In this document: positions 1 through 10,250 of the stretch, in pieces | How the letters are laid out: the number at the start of each line of letters is the position of its first letter | Numbering within the stretch: position 1 is the first letter of the stretch | Assembly: GCA_021604525.1 (NCBI GenBank) | Contig: BQJD01000010.1 | Coordinates: forward strand, 1 to 64,000 | Direction of reading: 5' to 3' | Source: a marine bacterium B5-7 | Lineage (GTDB): Bacteria; Pseudomonadota; Gammaproteobacteria; Arenicellales; CAJQKF01 | DNA: 64,000 nt | Program-made: the position numbers and the translations under genes | Notes under the pieces: generated by a model | The model's input: the letters and a program-made list of their open reading frames with translations, nothing else | Told to the model about the DNA's origin: nothing | Database searches by the model: none

Positions 1-563
1 GTGACAAGCAGACAAAATTCAAACCGATTAGAACCCAATACATCGCAGCGCTGGGGAATCCCGATGCCAGCTCTGGTACCGGTGCTCAATTGTGGGGACT
101 ATGGCGAGAAGACCCTGGCCCACGGGGTGTGTGGCTGGGCGAATACACGAAGGTGATGACAGTTGATGGCGTCGCCCCATCAGGCTGGAATTTTAACCCT
201 GATGCCTGGTGGCTCGAAGAAAACGGTCGGATCATGGAGCAGCCAGAATTTCCGATCACGCCTGGTAAATATGTCGTCACGGGCAACCGCGGAATGTCTA
301 GCGTTCTGACTATTCATCCTGCGGACTCGAATCATGAACAGCGCTGGGAACTTGAAAACGGCGCCAGTCTCTATGATGTCACTCATCTTGGATGCCGATC
401 TGCGGTCTACACTTCAGCAGTGGATGAGGGTTCGTGTACCCCCGCAAGAGCGCAGAAGACCGATTTTCCGGTGCAGCCGGGCGCACAGATGCCCGCAGTC
501 AACGGTTGCAACAAGCAGGACTACCAGGTTCTCATAGTGACCGGGATAGCTGTTGAGGAATGA
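1..563 (+). CDS. hypothetical protein, 5'-truncated at window edge
   Basis: Frame 3 is open from the window start (DKQTKFKPIRTQYIAALGNPDASSGTGAQLWGLWREDPGP...) into ORF 90..563; no family recognised. Confidence 0.6.
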   Translation, partial: DKQTKFKPIRTQYIAALGNPDASSGTGAQLWGLWREDPGPRGVWLGEYTKVMTVDGVAPSGWNFNPDAWWLEENGRIMEQPEFPITPGKYVVTGNRGMSSVLTIHPADSNHEQRWELENGASLYDVTHLGCRSAVYTSAVDEGSCTPARAQKTDFPVQPGAQMPAVNGCNKQDYQVLIVTGIAVEE

Positions 564-642
564 CGGCAACTGGCTTGCCGCTTCGTAATCAGATCATTTA
601 CAGTGTTATGTATTCTCATACGAGAAGGAGGCTGAAACTATC

Positions 643-1203
643 ATGTCAGATACATACTTGCTGGATCAATATATTGAAGATCTACGACGGATCACACAGG
701 AAACGAGTGACGAGGATGAAATCATGAGTCAAGTTGGACCCTTGGCTCAGCGACTGGCGATTGAAAATTCCTGGCTTCAGGACAAACACTACGAAACTGA
801 TTCCGAGCAGGGATTTGGCGCTTATATGCTGCACGAAGAACCAGACCACGCTTTGGCTGTATTTGTTGTAAATTGGATGCCGGGTCGGGGCGCACCGCCT
901 CATGATCATGGCACCTGGGCGGTCATTGCTGGCGTGGAAGGTGTTGAGCGAAATGTTCGATATAAACGAGTCGACGATGGAAGCAGGGAAGGGTACGCAG
1001 ATCTTGAAGTTAAAAACAGCATCAATGCGGAGGTCGGTGAGCTGATCTGTATGAAAACAGGAGGCATTCATTCTGTTCATAATGAGACAGATCAACTTAC
1101 ACTTTCTCTTCACACTTACGGAAGTCACGTGAACTTTAATAAACGGTCGCAGTACGACCTTATGACAAAGAAAAAGAAGGATTTTATTGTACGAGTAACG
1201 TGA
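643..1203 (+). CDS. cysteine dioxygenase-like / cupin-fold metal-dependent enzyme
   Basis: 186 aa; PPHDHGTWAVIAGVEGVERN metal-binding cupin motif and GGIHSVHN second motif; GAGAAGGAGG-like RBS upstream. Confidence 0.75.
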   Translation: MSDTYLLDQYIEDLRRITQETSDEDEIMSQVGPLAQRLAIENSWLQDKHYETDSEQGFGAYMLHEEPDHALAVFVVNWMPGRGAPPHDHGTWAVIAGVEGVERNVRYKRVDDGSREGYADLEVKNSINAEVGELICMKTGGIHSVHNETDQLTLSLHTYGSHVNFNKRSQYDLMTKKKKDFIVRVT

Positions 1204-1388
1204 GTAATCGAAAAACCGGTGCTTAAGTTGGAATCGTTTACAGATTTAGTATCAATCACTTATGCAGAAATACCAGGCGACACTCATGAAAACCTGTGAT
1301 CTTTCGGGTAAACGCCTATAGCTTGATCGAACCCGAATCTGGTCAACAGGATGCTGCAAATCAGGAATAAAGCATATTCCTGGCTTTC

Positions 1389-1877
1389 ATGACATGCGAT
1401 GATATGGCTTTGGAAACTATCCAGGAGCCAAAAATGAAAGAATCTGAATCAACATCAAAAGAAATTGATAAAGAGAAAATTCCCTGGCGCAAACAAGAAG
1501 AAGACTGCTGTGCTTCGCCAGACCCCGGACTGATTCCTCCAAATGTCATGATTCGGTCAAGCGTTGGGAATAACAACATACAGATAACGGTGAGTAGTTC
1601 CCACGAATGTGGAATTCAGTGGTGGCGCTTTGTTATCCAGATAGCTCGACGAAACCCCGATACCGGGCAACAAGAACGGTGGGCATTGGAAATGCGTGGA
1701 GACGATGAAAACCCACAATCCCAAACTACGTTAGTTCAGCCTTTTGCTTTTGGAGACATACCAACCGGAGCCCCCTTTCCTGTTCCATTTGAGCACATTG
1801 ATAATGTAATCGTCATTGCGTCTGCAATGAGTACATGTGGAATAGTTGGACACGGAGTTGCTCAGTTAACTGTATAA
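1389..1877 (+). CDS. hypothetical protein
   Basis: 162-aa ORF with no overlapping better candidate; possible internal ATG start at 1434; no recognised family. Confidence 0.5.
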   Translation: MTCDDMALETIQEPKMKESESTSKEIDKEKIPWRKQEEDCCASPDPGLIPPNVMIRSSVGNNNIQITVSSSHECGIQWWRFVIQIARRNPDTGQQERWALEMRGDDENPQSQTTLVQPFAFGDIPTGAPFPVPFEHIDNVIVIASAMSTCGIVGHGVAQLTV

Positions 1878-2122
1878 ACGGCGTGTTGAAAATTCTATGT
1901 CAGTCCATTTAACCAGTGAATAACAGGACTGACTGATGTCAATGGAATTGCTTTCAACATGTCACTATGGATTCTGGAACCGCTGCATTCATTTACGGAT
2001 TAGATGACATGCAGGCTGTTGGTATTCAAATAATCAAAGTTCCTCAAGCATTGAATGCCGTGTAGTTCTTACTCGTCGACAAGCGACTGGTTTACTCTGC
2101 TTGCAGACCGTAAAGCAATGCC

Positions 2123-3742
2123 ATGATGGCTATCAAATTTGCTATGCCTCGCATGGCACTACCGATAGCATTTGTCAGACTGGTGTTTACGGTGTGCCTG
2201 GCATTTTCCCTTGGTTCTTGCACCTACGTTAAGTATGCCTCTGTGCAAGCTGAATACGCTCGCATTCAAAATGCCGAGCCAGGACAACTCAATGTCAAGC
2301 ACATGCTCAGCAGGGATACCTATTTCGTACATGGTCGTAGCATTGACGTTGCGGGACACTACACCGGATTGCCTAAGGTCATCGCCGCGTTCTCAAGTAA
2401 GTACCAAGTTAATGAGCGCGTTGACACAATGTATTTTGAAGCGGCTGGATCACACTTCGGGCTGAATTTACCAGAGGGCTCCTACGACCTGCTGATATTT
2501 GCCGACATCAATCACAATGGCGTATTCGAATCGTTAGAAGTTGTAGGCAAGCGGACTATCGAGTTAAACAACGCCCTGGTGCCAGACAAGGTGCTTGGCC
2601 AGGTTGACGTGAAATTGGCTGAGCCTATCGCGATAGATTGGGACATATCAATCGACGTGCCTGACGTGCGCGGGCGTTCCGAATCACTATTTTTCCCCTC
2701 CGGAACCATTCGGAATCTCGATGATCCGATATTCGACAGTGGTATCTCAACACTGGGGATGTACGATCCTGCATCTTTCCTTGAGCAGGCGCCCACCATG
2801 TTTTATGCATTGGAAGAGGATCTCGTTCACAAGATTCCGGTCGTTTTTGTTCACGGTATTGCCGGAAGCGCGCGTGAATTTGAAACCTTGGTCGGGCAAC
2901 TGGATCGGTCCCGATACAAGCCCTGGTTTTATTACTACCCATCCGGTAGTGACCTCGACCAATTGGCCGAACTTTTTTACCAGATATTCCTCACAGGAGA
3001 AGTCTATCAATCAGGCGGCATGCCGATAACCATTGTTGCTCACAGTATGGGTGGTCTTGTTGTTCGAGAAGCAATCAATAAGTACAAGGGAAAACCGACT
3101 GAAAATCAGATCCGTCTATTTGTTACGTTGGCAACGCCCTTTGGCGGACATGAAGCCGCGGCAACTGGTGAAAAACACGGTTTGATCGTCTTGCCTTCGT
3201 GGCGTGATTTAAATCCGGAAAATCCTTTTATAAGAAATCTGTATCGAAAACCACTGCCGGAATTTGTTCATCATGAATTGGTTTATGCATTCCATAATTC
3301 CGGTTCCATCAAGGTCGGAGAAAATAGTGATGGTGTTGTAACGCTCACGAGTCAATTGCATCCACAAGCACAACGTCAGGCTAGCGGGCAATTCGGCTTC
3401 GACAATACGCATACCGACATTCTCCAAAGCGCAGAGGTGGCTGCGCATATTCTGGACACTATGGAGATGGTGAAGAACAGGTTTCCACCGTCTCATCTTG
3501 ATCTGATAAGGCAAGGAGGCTATGAAGTGCCTTTTGGAGAACAGTACTCTCAACTTGCGCAGTATGTGATCCAAAACTATGGAAAATATTTGACGGCGTT
3601 GTCGAAAGGCGCCATCTCTCCAATTCATCCCGATCAGGAGCATTTAATTGCGGTCATCAATGGAGAGAAGTCTCCTCGTAGCGACGTAGAAAAAGGCTGG
3701 TTAAGATTCATTGATGAGTATCCGGAATTCATGAACGACTAG
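2123..3742 (+). CDS. lipoprotein alpha/beta hydrolase (lipase/PGAP1-like)
   Basis: N-terminal signal with lipobox-like LGSC; oxyanion VFVHGIAGSAREF; nucleophile elbow VAHSMGGLV. Confidence 0.8.
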   Translation: MMAIKFAMPRMALPIAFVRLVFTVCLAFSLGSCTYVKYASVQAEYARIQNAEPGQLNVKHMLSRDTYFVHGRSIDVAGHYTGLPKVIAAFSSKYQVNERVDTMYFEAAGSHFGLNLPEGSYDLLIFADINHNGVFESLEVVGKRTIELNNALVPDKVLGQVDVKLAEPIAIDWDISIDVPDVRGRSESLFFPSGTIRNLDDPIFDSGISTLGMYDPASFLEQAPTMFYALEEDLVHKIPVVFVHGIAGSAREFETLVGQLDRSRYKPWFYYYPSGSDLDQLAELFYQIFLTGEVYQSGGMPITIVAHSMGGLVVREAINKYKGKPTENQIRLFVTLATPFGGHEAAATGEKHGLIVLPSWRDLNPENPFIRNLYRKPLPEFVHHELVYAFHNSGSIKVGENSDGVVTLTSQLHPQAQRQASGQFGFDNTHTDILQSAEVAAHILDTMEMVKNRFPPSHLDLIRQGGYEVPFGEQYSQLAQYVIQNYGKYLTALSKGAISPIHPDQEHLIAVINGEKSPRSDVEKGWLRFIDEYPEFMND

Positions 3743-3829
3743 ATAGGGCTACCCGGTTATTCTCTATGTTTGATTTAGCTGACGTTGTAATCTACGAATC
3801 TCATTAACGCCTGCCTATGAGAAAACACA

Positions 3830-4246
3830 ATGTTCTATCGCACCATTGTTTGCCTGTTGTTCATACCACTGTGGCTCGCAACCTCTGTCTTTGCGGATGA
3901 CGGTTATCGGGAATCAAAAGTCATGTTCAAGACATCCAATACTGTTGTTGGCGAACCGATCTCCTATCCGAGCGGTACTGCGCAGTTAACCGCCATGCAA
4001 ATCATACTGGCGCCTGGAGAAAAAACGGATTGGCATAAACATGGCACGCCGCTATTTGCTTACATGCTCCAGGGCGAGTTGATGGTTGACTATGGTGACC
4101 ATGGAAAGAAAGTTTATCGCAAGGGTGACAGTTTTATGGAAGCCATGAACGTCAAACACCGGGGAATGAACGAAGGTGAATCAGTTGTTGTTATTCTGGC
4201 ACTCTTTATCGGGAGTAAAGATCAACTGAAGGTCATCAAGGAATAA
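3830..4246 (+). CDS. secreted cupin domain protein
   Basis: Signal peptide (MFYRTIVCLLFIPLWLATSVFA) followed by cupin motif DWHKHGTPLFAYMLQGELMVDYG. Confidence 0.75.
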   Translation: MFYRTIVCLLFIPLWLATSVFADDGYRESKVMFKTSNTVVGEPISYPSGTAQLTAMQIILAPGEKTDWHKHGTPLFAYMLQGELMVDYGDHGKKVYRKGDSFMEAMNVKHRGMNEGESVVVILALFIGSKDQLKVIKE

Positions 4247-4449
4247 GTTGGGTGTATGGATAAACGGTGCGTAAGTTACTCTTAAGGTGATGCCGATATT
4301 CTTATGCTGAAGATGTCGAACATTCAAAAATTAAAGGATTCGTGTGGATCGCCAAGCGAAAAATCAGCTATATTGCCGATGTATCATTCTTAAATCAGCT
4401 TGACCCGGATAGTAGCCCCCATTAATAACTCACCCTCGGTTATAGCAAT

Positions 4450-4884
4450 ATGACAAGCACTTTCGGTTGGGCGTACTGGGCATTTCTTGCCGCAGTCTTT
4501 GCTGCACTCACCGCAATATTTGCGAAACTTGGTGTTCAGGATGTTGATTCCGACCTCGCCACTCTGGTACGAACGGCTATTGTCATCATCATACTGAGCG
4601 GTTTCGTGGTGGCGACAGGAAAGTGGAGTAATCCATTTTTACTCACCCCTCGAACGTGGCTGTTTCTCGTGTTATCCGGCCTCGCTACGGGCGCCTCCTG
4701 GGTATGCTACTTTCGTGCACTCAAGTTGGGTGATGCATCCAAAGTTGCACCGGTCGATAAACTCAGCGTGGTCCTTGTCGCAGTATTCGCATTTACGTTT
4801 CTCGGGGAGCGACCGTCAATGCGTGACTGGACGGGCATCACCATGATCGCAGTTGGGGCATTGTTGCTGGTGCTGAAACGTTGA
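4450..4884 (+). CDS. single-domain EamA/DMT family transporter
   Basis: 144 aa, about five hydrophobic segments, EamA-like C-terminal LGERPSMRDWTGITMIAVGALLLVLKR. Confidence 0.75.
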   Translation: MTSTFGWAYWAFLAAVFAALTAIFAKLGVQDVDSDLATLVRTAIVIIILSGFVVATGKWSNPFLLTPRTWLFLVLSGLATGASWVCYFRALKLGDASKVAPVDKLSVVLVAVFAFTFLGERPSMRDWTGITMIAVGALLLVLKR

Positions 4885-4987
4885 TGGCAATCATCATGAT
4901 ATCGATACGGAATCGTACAAAAATTTGTAGACAGCGCATCATCGTGCTGATCAGTCAAGAGCCGAACTACTACTTAAACAACACCGT

Positions 4988-5908
4988 GTGAGTGACAAGA
5001 ATTCTGATACAGCAGTTGTTCGCGCGACGCTCATTGGCGGTTTAGCGGTACTGCTGTGGTCGTTACTTGCCCTGTTGACCACAGGAGCGAAGGGGATACC
5101 GTCGTTCCAGCTTCTGGCGATGACTTTCACTGTCGCATTTACTTTCAGTGCAGTTTACTTATGCTTCAAGGGTCGCTCTGCGTGGGCATTGATGCGTCAG
5201 CCGTTGACAGTGTGGGCGTTAGGTGTTGGCGGGTTATTCGGCTATCACTTTTTCTATTTCGTGGCACTTGCGAATGCGCCGCCTGTTGAAGCGAGTTTGA
5301 TAGCTTACCTCTGGCCACTGCTGATCGTAGTGTTTTCAGCACTACTACCGGGCGAGAGATTGCGTTGGTTTCATCTCGCAGGTGCAGTGTTGGGATTAGC
5401 GGGTGCCGCGTTGCTTGTCACCGACGGTGGCAATTTTTCATTTAGCCGGCAATATACCGGCGGTTATCTTGCAGCCGTTGCATGCGCTCTGACCTGGTCG
5501 GTCTACTCGGTGACGAATCGGCTATATGGTCATATACCAACGCAACTGGTTGGTGGAATCTGTGGTGTGGTGGCTGTTCTGGCGGTGCTGTGTCACTTGG
5601 TGATGGAAACCACAGTGACGCCTGACATGGGTCAGTGGCTGTCGATTCTTGGCCTTGGGCTTGGACCTGTTGGCGCTGCTTTTTTCGTGTGGGATTATGG
5701 TACCAAACATGGAAATATTCAGGTTCTTGGTGCCATGTCTTACGCTGCGCCGCTGTTGTCCACTGTCTTTCTCATCGCGTTTGGCAAGGCTGAAGCCACA
5801 ACCGCGATACTGGCGGCATGTATTCTGATCGTGTCGGGCGCGTTACTTGCGTCCAGGAATTTGCTGAGATCGAAGCAGACTGAAAGCAATATTGGAGTAA
5901 CGAAATGA
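4988..5908 (+). CDS. EamA family transporter (YddG-like aromatic amino acid exporter)
   Basis: 306 aa, about ten hydrophobic segments, two EamA repeats; GTG start. Confidence 0.75.
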   Translation: MSDKNSDTAVVRATLIGGLAVLLWSLLALLTTGAKGIPSFQLLAMTFTVAFTFSAVYLCFKGRSAWALMRQPLTVWALGVGGLFGYHFFYFVALANAPPVEASLIAYLWPLLIVVFSALLPGERLRWFHLAGAVLGLAGAALLVTDGGNFSFSRQYTGGYLAAVACALTWSVYSVTNRLYGHIPTQLVGGICGVVAVLAVLCHLVMETTVTPDMGQWLSILGLGLGPVGAAFFVWDYGTKHGNIQVLGAMSYAAPLLSTVFLIAFGKAEATTAILAACILIVSGALLASRNLLRSKQTESNIGVTK

Positions 5909-6777
5909 ATCAGAGAACCCTTGAAAAGGTCATCCAGTCGATCCCCACTTCAGACGGCGCTGGTGTAAGTCTGCGTCGAAGTATTGGCAGCAGCGACGCG
6001 GATCGTCATGATCCGTTTTTAATGCTGGATGAATTTTTCTCGGATGACCCGAACGATTATATTGCCGGGTTTCCCTCCCATCCCCATCGCGGATTTGAAA
6101 CAGTCACTTACATGCTCGATGGTTGTATGCGTCACGAGGATAACGTCGGCAATGCCGGAAATCTTGGGCCGGGTGATGTTCAATGGATGACTGCAGCGGG
6201 AGGAATTATTCATTCCGAAATGCCGCAACAGCGTGAGGGTCGGATGCGTGGATTTCAATTGTGGATCAATTTGCCAGCCAGTGACAAAATGAAACCAGCG
6301 AAGTATCGCGATATTCTGGCACAAGATATTCCAACGGCTGCGTTGGATGGTGGAGGTCAGGCACGGGTAATAGCAGGCAGCCTCACACAGGGCAACGTGG
6401 TTACCCATGGGCCGATTCCGGACAAAAATTCTGAATCTATGGTCGCGCCTCTTTACCTTGACATACATCTGCCACCGATAACTCAGGCAAACATACCCAT
6501 TGATGAAGGCCACAACGCATTTACCTACTTATACGAAGGCGATGTTGTCATGGGTGAAGACCGGCGCATGCTGAACAGGTATTCCGCAGGCATTCTATCC
6601 GGTGGTGATACAGTGTGTATTCAATCTGGTGAGAAAGCGGCACGTCTGTTATTAATCGCTGGAAAACCTCTGGGTGAGCCTGTCGTTCAATACGGACCAT
6701 TTGTCATGAATACACCACAGGAGATCGAACGTGCGATTGAGGACTATCGCCAGAACCGTCTTTTCGGAACGGCTTGA
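5905..6777 (+). CDS. pirin family protein
   Basis: HPHRGFETVTYMLDG...GDVQWMTAAGGIIHSEMP pirin signature; ATGA overlap with upstream gene. Confidence 0.93.
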   Translation: MNQRTLEKVIQSIPTSDGAGVSLRRSIGSSDADRHDPFLMLDEFFSDDPNDYIAGFPSHPHRGFETVTYMLDGCMRHEDNVGNAGNLGPGDVQWMTAAGGIIHSEMPQQREGRMRGFQLWINLPASDKMKPAKYRDILAQDIPTAALDGGGQARVIAGSLTQGNVVTHGPIPDKNSESMVAPLYLDIHLPPITQANIPIDEGHNAFTYLYEGDVVMGEDRRMLNRYSAGILSGGDTVCIQSGEKAARLLLIAGKPLGEPVVQYGPFVMNTPQEIERAIEDYRQNRLFGTA

Positions 6778-7592
6778 TCAAAATGATTAATCAGTCGGCA
6801 ACCGACGAGTTCAATGTTTTGACGACAACACGTTTTGGACGGATGCTGGTTAACCGCCATGATGTGTATATCGGTCGTTCACTCATTGTGTACGGTGAAT
6901 ATTCGTGGGGCGAGATTGAGATTTTCACTCAATTAATTCAACCCGGTCATGTTGTCATCGAGGCAGGTGCGAATATAGGTGCGCATACCGTGCCATTATC
7001 GCGACTTGCAGGCGAAGGTGGCAGGGTATTGGCATTTGAACCAACGCGCCTTACCTTTCAGCTTTTAAATGCCAATATCGCATTGAATCAGTGTTCAAAT
7101 GTTGTAGCGGTCAACGCTATCGTCGGCGATACCTCAGGCCATGCACTAGCGCCGGACATTGATCCAGAACAATCGAATAATTTTGGCGGCCTGTCGATGA
7201 TCGGCCTGGAACATGGCGAACGCGTGCCGGTACAAACAATTGATGGACTTGATCTGGCGCGTTGTAACTTTATCAAGGCGGATGTTGAAGGAATGGAGAT
7301 GGATGTTTTAAAAGGCGCTGTCGACACATTAAGCAAACATCGTCCGTTACTGTATGTCGAAAATCATAATCGTGAATCCTCCGTCGAACTGATTGAATAT
7401 ATTCAACGACAAGGCTACAAACTTTGGTGGCACACGCCATCATTATTCAATCCGGAAAATTATCGGGGTATAGCAGTTGATGTGTTCGAAGGTGTCGTGT
7501 CATCGAATATGATCTGCATCCCTGAAGAACTGAAGATGAACGTGACCGATCTGCGTCCGGTGAAGGGATCGGATGAATGGTTATTTGATTAG
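6774..7592 (+). CDS. FkbM family methyltransferase
   Basis: VIEAGANIGAHTVPLSRLAGEGGRVLAFEPT SAM motif and FIKADVEGMEMDVLKG; start may be TTG 6774 or ATG 6783. Confidence 0.88.
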   Translation: MIKMINQSATDEFNVLTTTRFGRMLVNRHDVYIGRSLIVYGEYSWGEIEIFTQLIQPGHVVIEAGANIGAHTVPLSRLAGEGGRVLAFEPTRLTFQLLNANIALNQCSNVVAVNAIVGDTSGHALAPDIDPEQSNNFGGLSMIGLEHGERVPVQTIDGLDLARCNFIKADVEGMEMDVLKGAVDTLSKHRPLLYVENHNRESSVELIEYIQRQGYKLWWHTPSLFNPENYRGIAVDVFEGVVSSNMICIPEELKMNVTDLRPVKGSDEWLFD

Positions 7593-7654
7593 AACCCGTC
7601 TCATAATGGTTGCAACCCACCAATACGATGTTTAATGCCCGCTGAAATGCTCAT

Positions 7655-7939
7655 TTACTCACCAAAGCTGTAAGTCCTTGGACAGGCAGGTTTGAATATC
7701 GTCTCGTCGATGGGGAAATCAAAGGCGACGCTATAGCGTTTATCGGGTAGAAAAAGAAAGATTTTACTGAATGTTCCGGTACCGTAAAAATAGCGGCAGG
7801 TCATATTGGCGAAGTCCTTGTATTTTCCGGTGGGCACTGTTCCATGCTCGACACTAATAAGAAGACCCCGCGATGACAGGTGAAGGTAAGCGCCGATAGC
7901 AAGTATGGCAACTACGATAACGGATAAGATGTGCTTCAT
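7655..7939 (-). CDS. small hypothetical protein with N-terminal membrane/signal segment
   Basis: Within ORF 7655..8053(-); internal ATG gives MKHILSVIVVAILAIGAYLHLSSRG, a convincing signal/TM start. Confidence 0.5.
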   Translation of the reverse strand: MKHILSVIVVAILAIGAYLHLSSRGLLISVEHGTVPTGKYKDFANMTCRYFYGTGTFSKIFLFLPDKRYSVAFDFPIDETIFKPACPRTYSFGE

Positions 7940-8144
7940 GTGTCGTGTCCCGGAATTTGTTGATACGTTCGTACTATGCCGTTTTATTGGTGTCAGAGGC
8001 AACTGGTAGTTGTAGTTATCGATTCGCGTATCATGGGTAACGCGGTGAGTCACCGTCCACCATTTTAATCGGGGTTCATGATAGAGTTTAAGCGGCTGAA
8101 TCCGAGCCGATACATGCTATTCCCACACACCGTGAGAGGGTTGG

Positions 8145-9188
8145 TTGTTGAAAGGTCAGTCGAGGAGAATGTCGGCAATACGATGCAGGATGGGTACACG
8201 TCTGTCGACCATCTGTCTGGTGATTATCGCATTACTGATACATCCCCCGCTTTGGGCGCAATCATTTGACGACGGTGTCGCTGCTTTTGAATCGATGGAC
8301 TACGAGCGCGCCGCAAAAATATGGGAACCACTCGCGACCAGTGGACATGTGCTTTCCCAGTACAACATGGGTCTGCTTTACGAAGAAGGTCTTGGTGTTC
8401 CCAAGGATCCCGACCTATCGTTTTTCTGGTACCGTTTAGCCGCCCTCAATGGTCACGATACCGCACAATACAATCTCGGCGGTCTGTATTTTCGTGGCAT
8501 CGGTGTGGAGCAATCGATTGACCAGGCGATTTACTGGTGGAGAAAGTCAGCGGATGCCGGAAATGTGGATGCAATGTTTAATCTTGGTGTTGTATTGTCA
8601 GAATATCCCGGTGATGCAGCATCAAGACAAATGGCTGCGGTTCGCCTGAAACAGGCCTATGATCTCGGCCATCCCCGCGCAGGGGCAGTCCTGGAAAGTC
8701 TCGGTGTCGCACCATCAGAGGCTGGTTCGTTATTCTTTTCGCCACCACCAGTAACGGATTTTTCGAGTCAAACCGAAACCGCGAACGCAGCAAATTTCAG
8801 AGGATTGTCAGCGCCGCCGGTTGTTGGCGCTACTGGCGGTGATCGATCTGGAGCATCCTTCGATGGCTTCCCACAGGATCTCGGCAACTTTCCCGATCTC
8901 GTCTGGGTTACAGATCAACCGGACGATCAGTACACAGTGCATATATATCCATACTTTGAAGATCGGGTGGCGAGATTTTATAAAGACAAGTGGTCATTTG
9001 GTAAACCGGGTGCTGTAATCAAGTCCAAGGATAAATTCCATGTTGTGGTCGGATCGTTTGACAGTCGCAAAGTAGCCGAATCGGTGTTGAAACAATTACT
9101 CGATAAGATGCCGGAAATTAAATACAAGAGTCATAAAGTAGATAGCTTTGATGAGGTCAAACAGCTATTTGAATTCCCTCACGAATAA
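8145..9188 (+). CDS. SEL1-like repeat protein with C-terminal SPOR-like domain
   Basis: SEL1 units (AQYNLGGLYFRGIGVEQSIDQAIYWWRKSADAGN); C-term FHVVVGSFDSRKVAESVLKQL; start may be internal ATG 8190. Confidence 0.8.
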   Translation: MLKGQSRRMSAIRCRMGTRLSTICLVIIALLIHPPLWAQSFDDGVAAFESMDYERAAKIWEPLATSGHVLSQYNMGLLYEEGLGVPKDPDLSFFWYRLAALNGHDTAQYNLGGLYFRGIGVEQSIDQAIYWWRKSADAGNVDAMFNLGVVLSEYPGDAASRQMAAVRLKQAYDLGHPRAGAVLESLGVAPSEAGSLFFSPPPVTDFSSQTETANAANFRGLSAPPVVGATGGDRSGASFDGFPQDLGNFPDLVWVTDQPDDQYTVHIYPYFEDRVARFYKDKWSFGKPGAVIKSKDKFHVVVGSFDSRKVAESVLKQLLDKMPEIKYKSHKVDSFDEVKQLFEFPHE

Positions 9189-9252
9189 TCACCTGAAAGG
9201 CTAATCGCCTGGTGGTCTGCAGATCGCGCTTAACCAGATAACCTGACTGACT

Positions 9253-10107
9253 TTACTCAGAACTATCCTTCAGTGCTTCCGGGAAAAAGGTTTTGTAGTA
9301 CCAATCGTATTGATTAAACAAATCCTGGCGGATACGTTGTGGCACTTCGTGATGACTCATCGGTCGAATACTTGAATGGGTTTTATGCGGATACTTGAAG
9401 CGATAATGACTATCGCTCTCATTCGGGTTCACAGTAAGATTTTGTGGATTAAATGCAAAAGCTTCAAGCCCGAGCCATTCGGCAATTTCCATCATCACAT
9501 CGATCGGACGAACGACCAGACGCTCATATTTTACATAGAGTATGTGTTTTTTTACTTCTTCTGGTATCTCCTCAAGCGCGGCTCGAACACCGGTCAGGCA
9601 GCGTGCCACCAATCCGGATCCGTTGAAGTACTGGCAGGCGCGGCCATAGCGAGTATGTCCGGCGACCCCATCTTCGGTGTCGAGAAGAATGGTTTTTTGA
9701 TGCTGCGCTTCAAGTGAGCCATAGAGTTGGCACAGCTCGCGTATACAGACGATCATTTTAAAATCGCCGTCGATCTGGTGAAGCGTCTCAATCAGGTTTA
9801 ACCAGGCACGATTTTTATCGACCACCCATTGCTTGTCTGTCTCAGCAAACCAGCCATTGATGAACCCGATAAGACCATTGCGGATTCTGCGATAGACAAG
9901 ATCGAACTCATTATCAAGCTGCGATAAAAGAAAACTGTCATTTGACAGGTTACGACGGATCGTGTCGACGGTATGCGCCAATGGCGACGAGTGGCCCAGG
10001 CTGTAAACACCCGGATGGTGACCGAATAGCTGGCACATGAGCGTGCTACCCGACCGTGGCAGGCCGGCGATGTAAATGATGTTCTTGTCCATTATTTGGT
10101 TGTGCAC
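9253..10107 (-). CDS. sulfotransferase family protein
   Basis: IYIAGLPRSGSTLMCQLFGHHPGVYSLG 5'-PSB/PAPS-binding-like motif; start may be internal ATG 10092. Confidence 0.85.
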   Translation of the reverse strand: MHNQIMDKNIIYIAGLPRSGSTLMCQLFGHHPGVYSLGHSSPLAHTVDTIRRNLSNDSFLLSQLDNEFDLVYRRIRNGLIGFINGWFAETDKQWVVDKNRAWLNLIETLHQIDGDFKMIVCIRELCQLYGSLEAQHQKTILLDTEDGVAGHTRYGRACQYFNGSGLVARCLTGVRAALEEIPEEVKKHILYVKYERLVVRPIDVMMEIAEWLGLEAFAFNPQNLTVNPNESDSHYRFKYPHKTHSSIRPMSHHEVPQRIRQDLFNQYDWYYKTFFPEALKDSSE

Positions 10108-10250
10108 TCGCGCTGTGTCGAAAAGTTAGCTGTTGATTAAACTATTCGGAAATTTCAAATTACTGGTTGTGCCCTGAAGGTACCGTGGCAACTTTATAAC
10201 CCCTTTGTAATCCCCCTGTAGAGCAGATCGAGAATTATTTGTTGTTTTTG

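Noticed and set aside
1901-1931. CAGTCC...GGACTG inverted repeat downstream of the 162-aa ORF
   Set aside because: 6-bp arms with a long loop; expected by chance at this scale.
3209-3643. 144-aa minus-strand ORF inside the lipase gene
   Set aside because: Antisense to a well-supported hydrolase CDS; no motif.
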